From Rhizobium sp. BK196 (GTDB lineage Bacteria > Pseudomonadota > Alphaproteobacteria > Rhizobiales > Rhizobiaceae): a stretch of 64,000 bases of DNA. The position numbers and the translations under genes were made by a program. The notes under the pieces are model-generated. The model was not told where the DNA came from. It was given only the letters and a program-made list of their open reading frames with translations, and searched no databases. This document shows, one piece after another, positions 62,580 through 64,000 of the stretch; within the stretch, counting starts at the first letter, position 1, and every line of letters starts with the position of its first letter. The stretch is taken from the NCBI RefSeq assembly GCF_014193255.1, contig NZ_JACHZB010000009.1:62001-126000 (forward strand), in the 5' to 3' direction.

Positions 62580-63071
62580 ATGGCAACCGATCAGAACCTT
62601 ATGCTCTACACCCAGCTTGCCGGCTTCCGGCTCGTGGTGCTCGCCAACCGGTTCGGCTGCGATACCGACTTCTCGCGAAAGCTTCACGACCGTCTGGTCG
62701 ACCAACTGGAGGCAGGAATTGACCGCCTACGGATGATCATGGCGCTGGAGCGCAGCGTTCTCATGGGCGACGACGAGTTCGCGGAATATCAGCTGGAATG
62801 GGAGACCGGGATTTTCGCACGTTTGGCCATCAACCTGCTCGACAAGCTCGAAATAGATTTCGACACGCACGAATATCGGATCAACGGCGGCGATTGGGTC
62901 ATCGCTTTGACGGCAGACGACACTGGCGTCGATCTCGCCTATCCGGATCTGGTTTCCCTGACTGAGGACGAACTCGGCTCACTGGCGGCGATCCTCAAGG
63001 ATATCACGCGGGAAACCGGGATTGACGTACGCGCAGCGCGCGCCGTTCACGCCTGCTGGTCAGAATCCTGA
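62580..63071 (+). CDS. hypothetical protein of rhizobial plasmid type
   Basis: A 163-residue acidic protein starting MATDQNLMLYTQLAGFRLVV. Helical first half, then FDTHEYRINGGDWVIALTAD and an acidic end. No catalytic motif seen; similar proteins occur beside DUF736-type genes on plasmids. AAGGAG 8 bp before the ATG at 62580 sets the start. Confidence 0.65.
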   Translation: MATDQNLMLYTQLAGFRLVVLANRFGCDTDFSRKLHDRLVDQLEAGIDRLRMIMALERSVLMGDDEFAEYQLEWETGIFARLAINLLDKLEIDFDTHEYRINGGDWVIALTADDTGVDLAYPDLVSLTEDELGSLAAILKDITRETGIDVRAARAVHACWSES

Positions 63072-63441
63072 CCAGTCCTGCAGTTGCAGTCCCGATTGAT
63101 CGAGGGGCGGCCAAGGCGGCCTCTCTATTTAATCGGAGCCGAACGCTCAGAGTCACATTCTTACGGTGCGCCGTTTCTGAACAAGCGGATCGTCGATGGC
63201 CGAAACGCCATGCCGAGCAGCTCTTAGCTGCCCTCTCCTTTCGACGATGCCGCCATCTCTCATCGGGAATGTTAGCCGTTCGCCGCGACGCAACTTGGCG
63301 CCGCCAGAATTTTCCCCGCCGCGCCGCTGCTCCTCTCTCTCATGTATGTCGCGCAAACGTTCGCAGCGGCTTGCGGTAACGACATCTATCGAATCAATGA
63401 GCTAAGGCCTGTCCGTTCATCCTCTTTTCACGCGACAGGCT
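63072..63441. other. intergenic stretch, nothing recognised
   Basis: No supported gene. A 67-codon Arg/Gly-rich open frame at 63153-63356 (minus) has a composition typical of non-coding GC-rich DNA. Confidence 0.4.
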
Positions 63442-64000
63442 TTAGGTCCGAACCAGATCCGCGAGATAGGTGTTTTCAGCACGCGAATGGGCAAAATCTT
63501 GCGGTCGAATGGTCGCGAAAAGCAGTTTTTCGCCTTCGGCCGGCGCTTCCGCGAGGAGGGTTCCGTCAGGCGCGGCTATTTGCGACAACCCGGCATAGGC
63601 GAACGTATCGTCGGTGCCGCAATGATTGACATAGGCCACAAAAACCTGGTTTTCGAAAGCACGGACACGGATCATATGCTCGGCAATCATGGTGCCTGAG
63701 TGACCCCTCGGGAGGGCCGTGGGCACAACGATGAGATCGGCGCCGGCCTGTGCCAGTCGCCGTACGTTTTCGGGGAATTCCACGTCATAGCAGATCAGCA
63801 TCCCCAGCTTCATACCATTGACCGACATGATCTCAGACGAGGGGAAATCTGGCTTGAACCAGGTTCGTTCATAATCGCCGTAGAGATGAGACTTGCGGTA
63901 AACAGCAGTCGTTCCCCTGCCATCGGTCAAAAGCGCGCTGTTGTAGATCGTGTCGGCGACCCGTTCAGCGAAGCCCGCAACGACGGCGATGCCGTTCTCG
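63442..64000 (-). CDS. carbon-nitrogen hydrolase (nitrilase superfamily), 5' part outside the window
   Basis: The last 186 codons are visible; the frame stays open to the window edge (ENGIAVVAGFAERVADTIYN before DGRGTTAVYRKSHLYGDYER). The triad is present in part: Lys in VYRKSHLYG, the nucleophile Cys in LGMLICYDVEFPE, and the second Glu is expected upstream outside. VVPTALPRGHS and FVAYVNHCG are typical of amidase-type members (R-amidase, N-carbamoyl-amino acid or omega-amidase groups). Substrate unknown. Confidence 0.88.
   Translation of the reverse strand, partial: ENGIAVVAGFAERVADTIYNSALLTDGRGTTAVYRKSHLYGDYERTWFKPDFPSSEIMSVNGMKLGMLICYDVEFPENVRRLAQAGADLIVVPTALPRGHSGTMIAEHMIRVRAFENQVFVAYVNHCGTDDTFAYAGLSQIAAPDGTLLAEAPAEGEKLLFATIRPQDFAHSRAENTYLADLVRT

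Overview
The window reads as accessory DNA, probably plasmid or genomic-island DNA, from a member of the Rhizobiales (Rhizobium/Sinorhizobium type). Signs of this are the rhizobial small-protein families (DUF982, DUF2934, DUF3606, DUF736, DUF6481), the imuA-imuB-dnaE2 cassette behind an alphaproteobacterial LexA box (GAAC-N7-GAAC), multiple Ku/LigD genes, and repeated promoter-like sites of the alphaproteobacterial general stress sigma factor EcfG/RpoE2 (GGAAC-N16-xGTT). I saw no rRNA, tRNA, CRISPR array, replication origin or intact insertion sequence.

Layout. 0.4-3.5 kb: a carbohydrate ABC importer without its ATPase. 3.9-6.2 kb: a stress cluster (DUF2934, manganese catalase, DUF982, DUF2243) with a divergent pair of EcfG-type promoters. 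6.7-18.2 kb: two SDR oxidoreductases, a glycosyltransferase, small stress proteins, a cold-shock cluster, a hybrid histidine kinase, and an EamA exporter facing a CGNR regulator. 18.6-34 kb: trehalose/maltodextrin genes (intact treZ-like gene, dead treZ fragment, frameshifted malQ) mixed with a MocR regulator facing a cupin/AhpD/HD cluster, response regulators, an SRAP protein with a broken paralogue, and dinB. 34.5-41.9 kb: a non-homologous end-joining (NHEJ) island with ligD, a protein carrying a duplicated HARP-like motif, a YidB-like protein, a second ATP-dependent ligase and two ku genes. 42.4-48 kb: the SOS mutasome imuA-imuB-dnaE2. 48.3-51.5 kb: amidase-TetR pair, a dead PIN toxin and parDE. 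51.8-59.5 kb: many gene remnants around groEL (with a frameshifted groES). 59.9-64 kb: HU, an orphan BrnA antitoxin, DUF736 and plasmid-type small genes among strong hairpins and inverted repeats, then a nitrilase-family gene running off the end.

How it works together. Three layers of damage and stress response lie close together: oxidative and osmotic protection (Mn-catalase, trehalose synthesis, small stress proteins), end joining (Ku, LigD, LigC-type ligase) and SOS mutagenesis (ImuA/ImuB/DnaE2, DinB, SRAP). EcfG-type sites in front of several of the first two groups, and LexA-type sites in front of the mutasome and one unknown gene, suggest two regulons interleaved on this replicon. At least 15 gene remnants or frameshifted genes mark the region as old, recombined accessory DNA.
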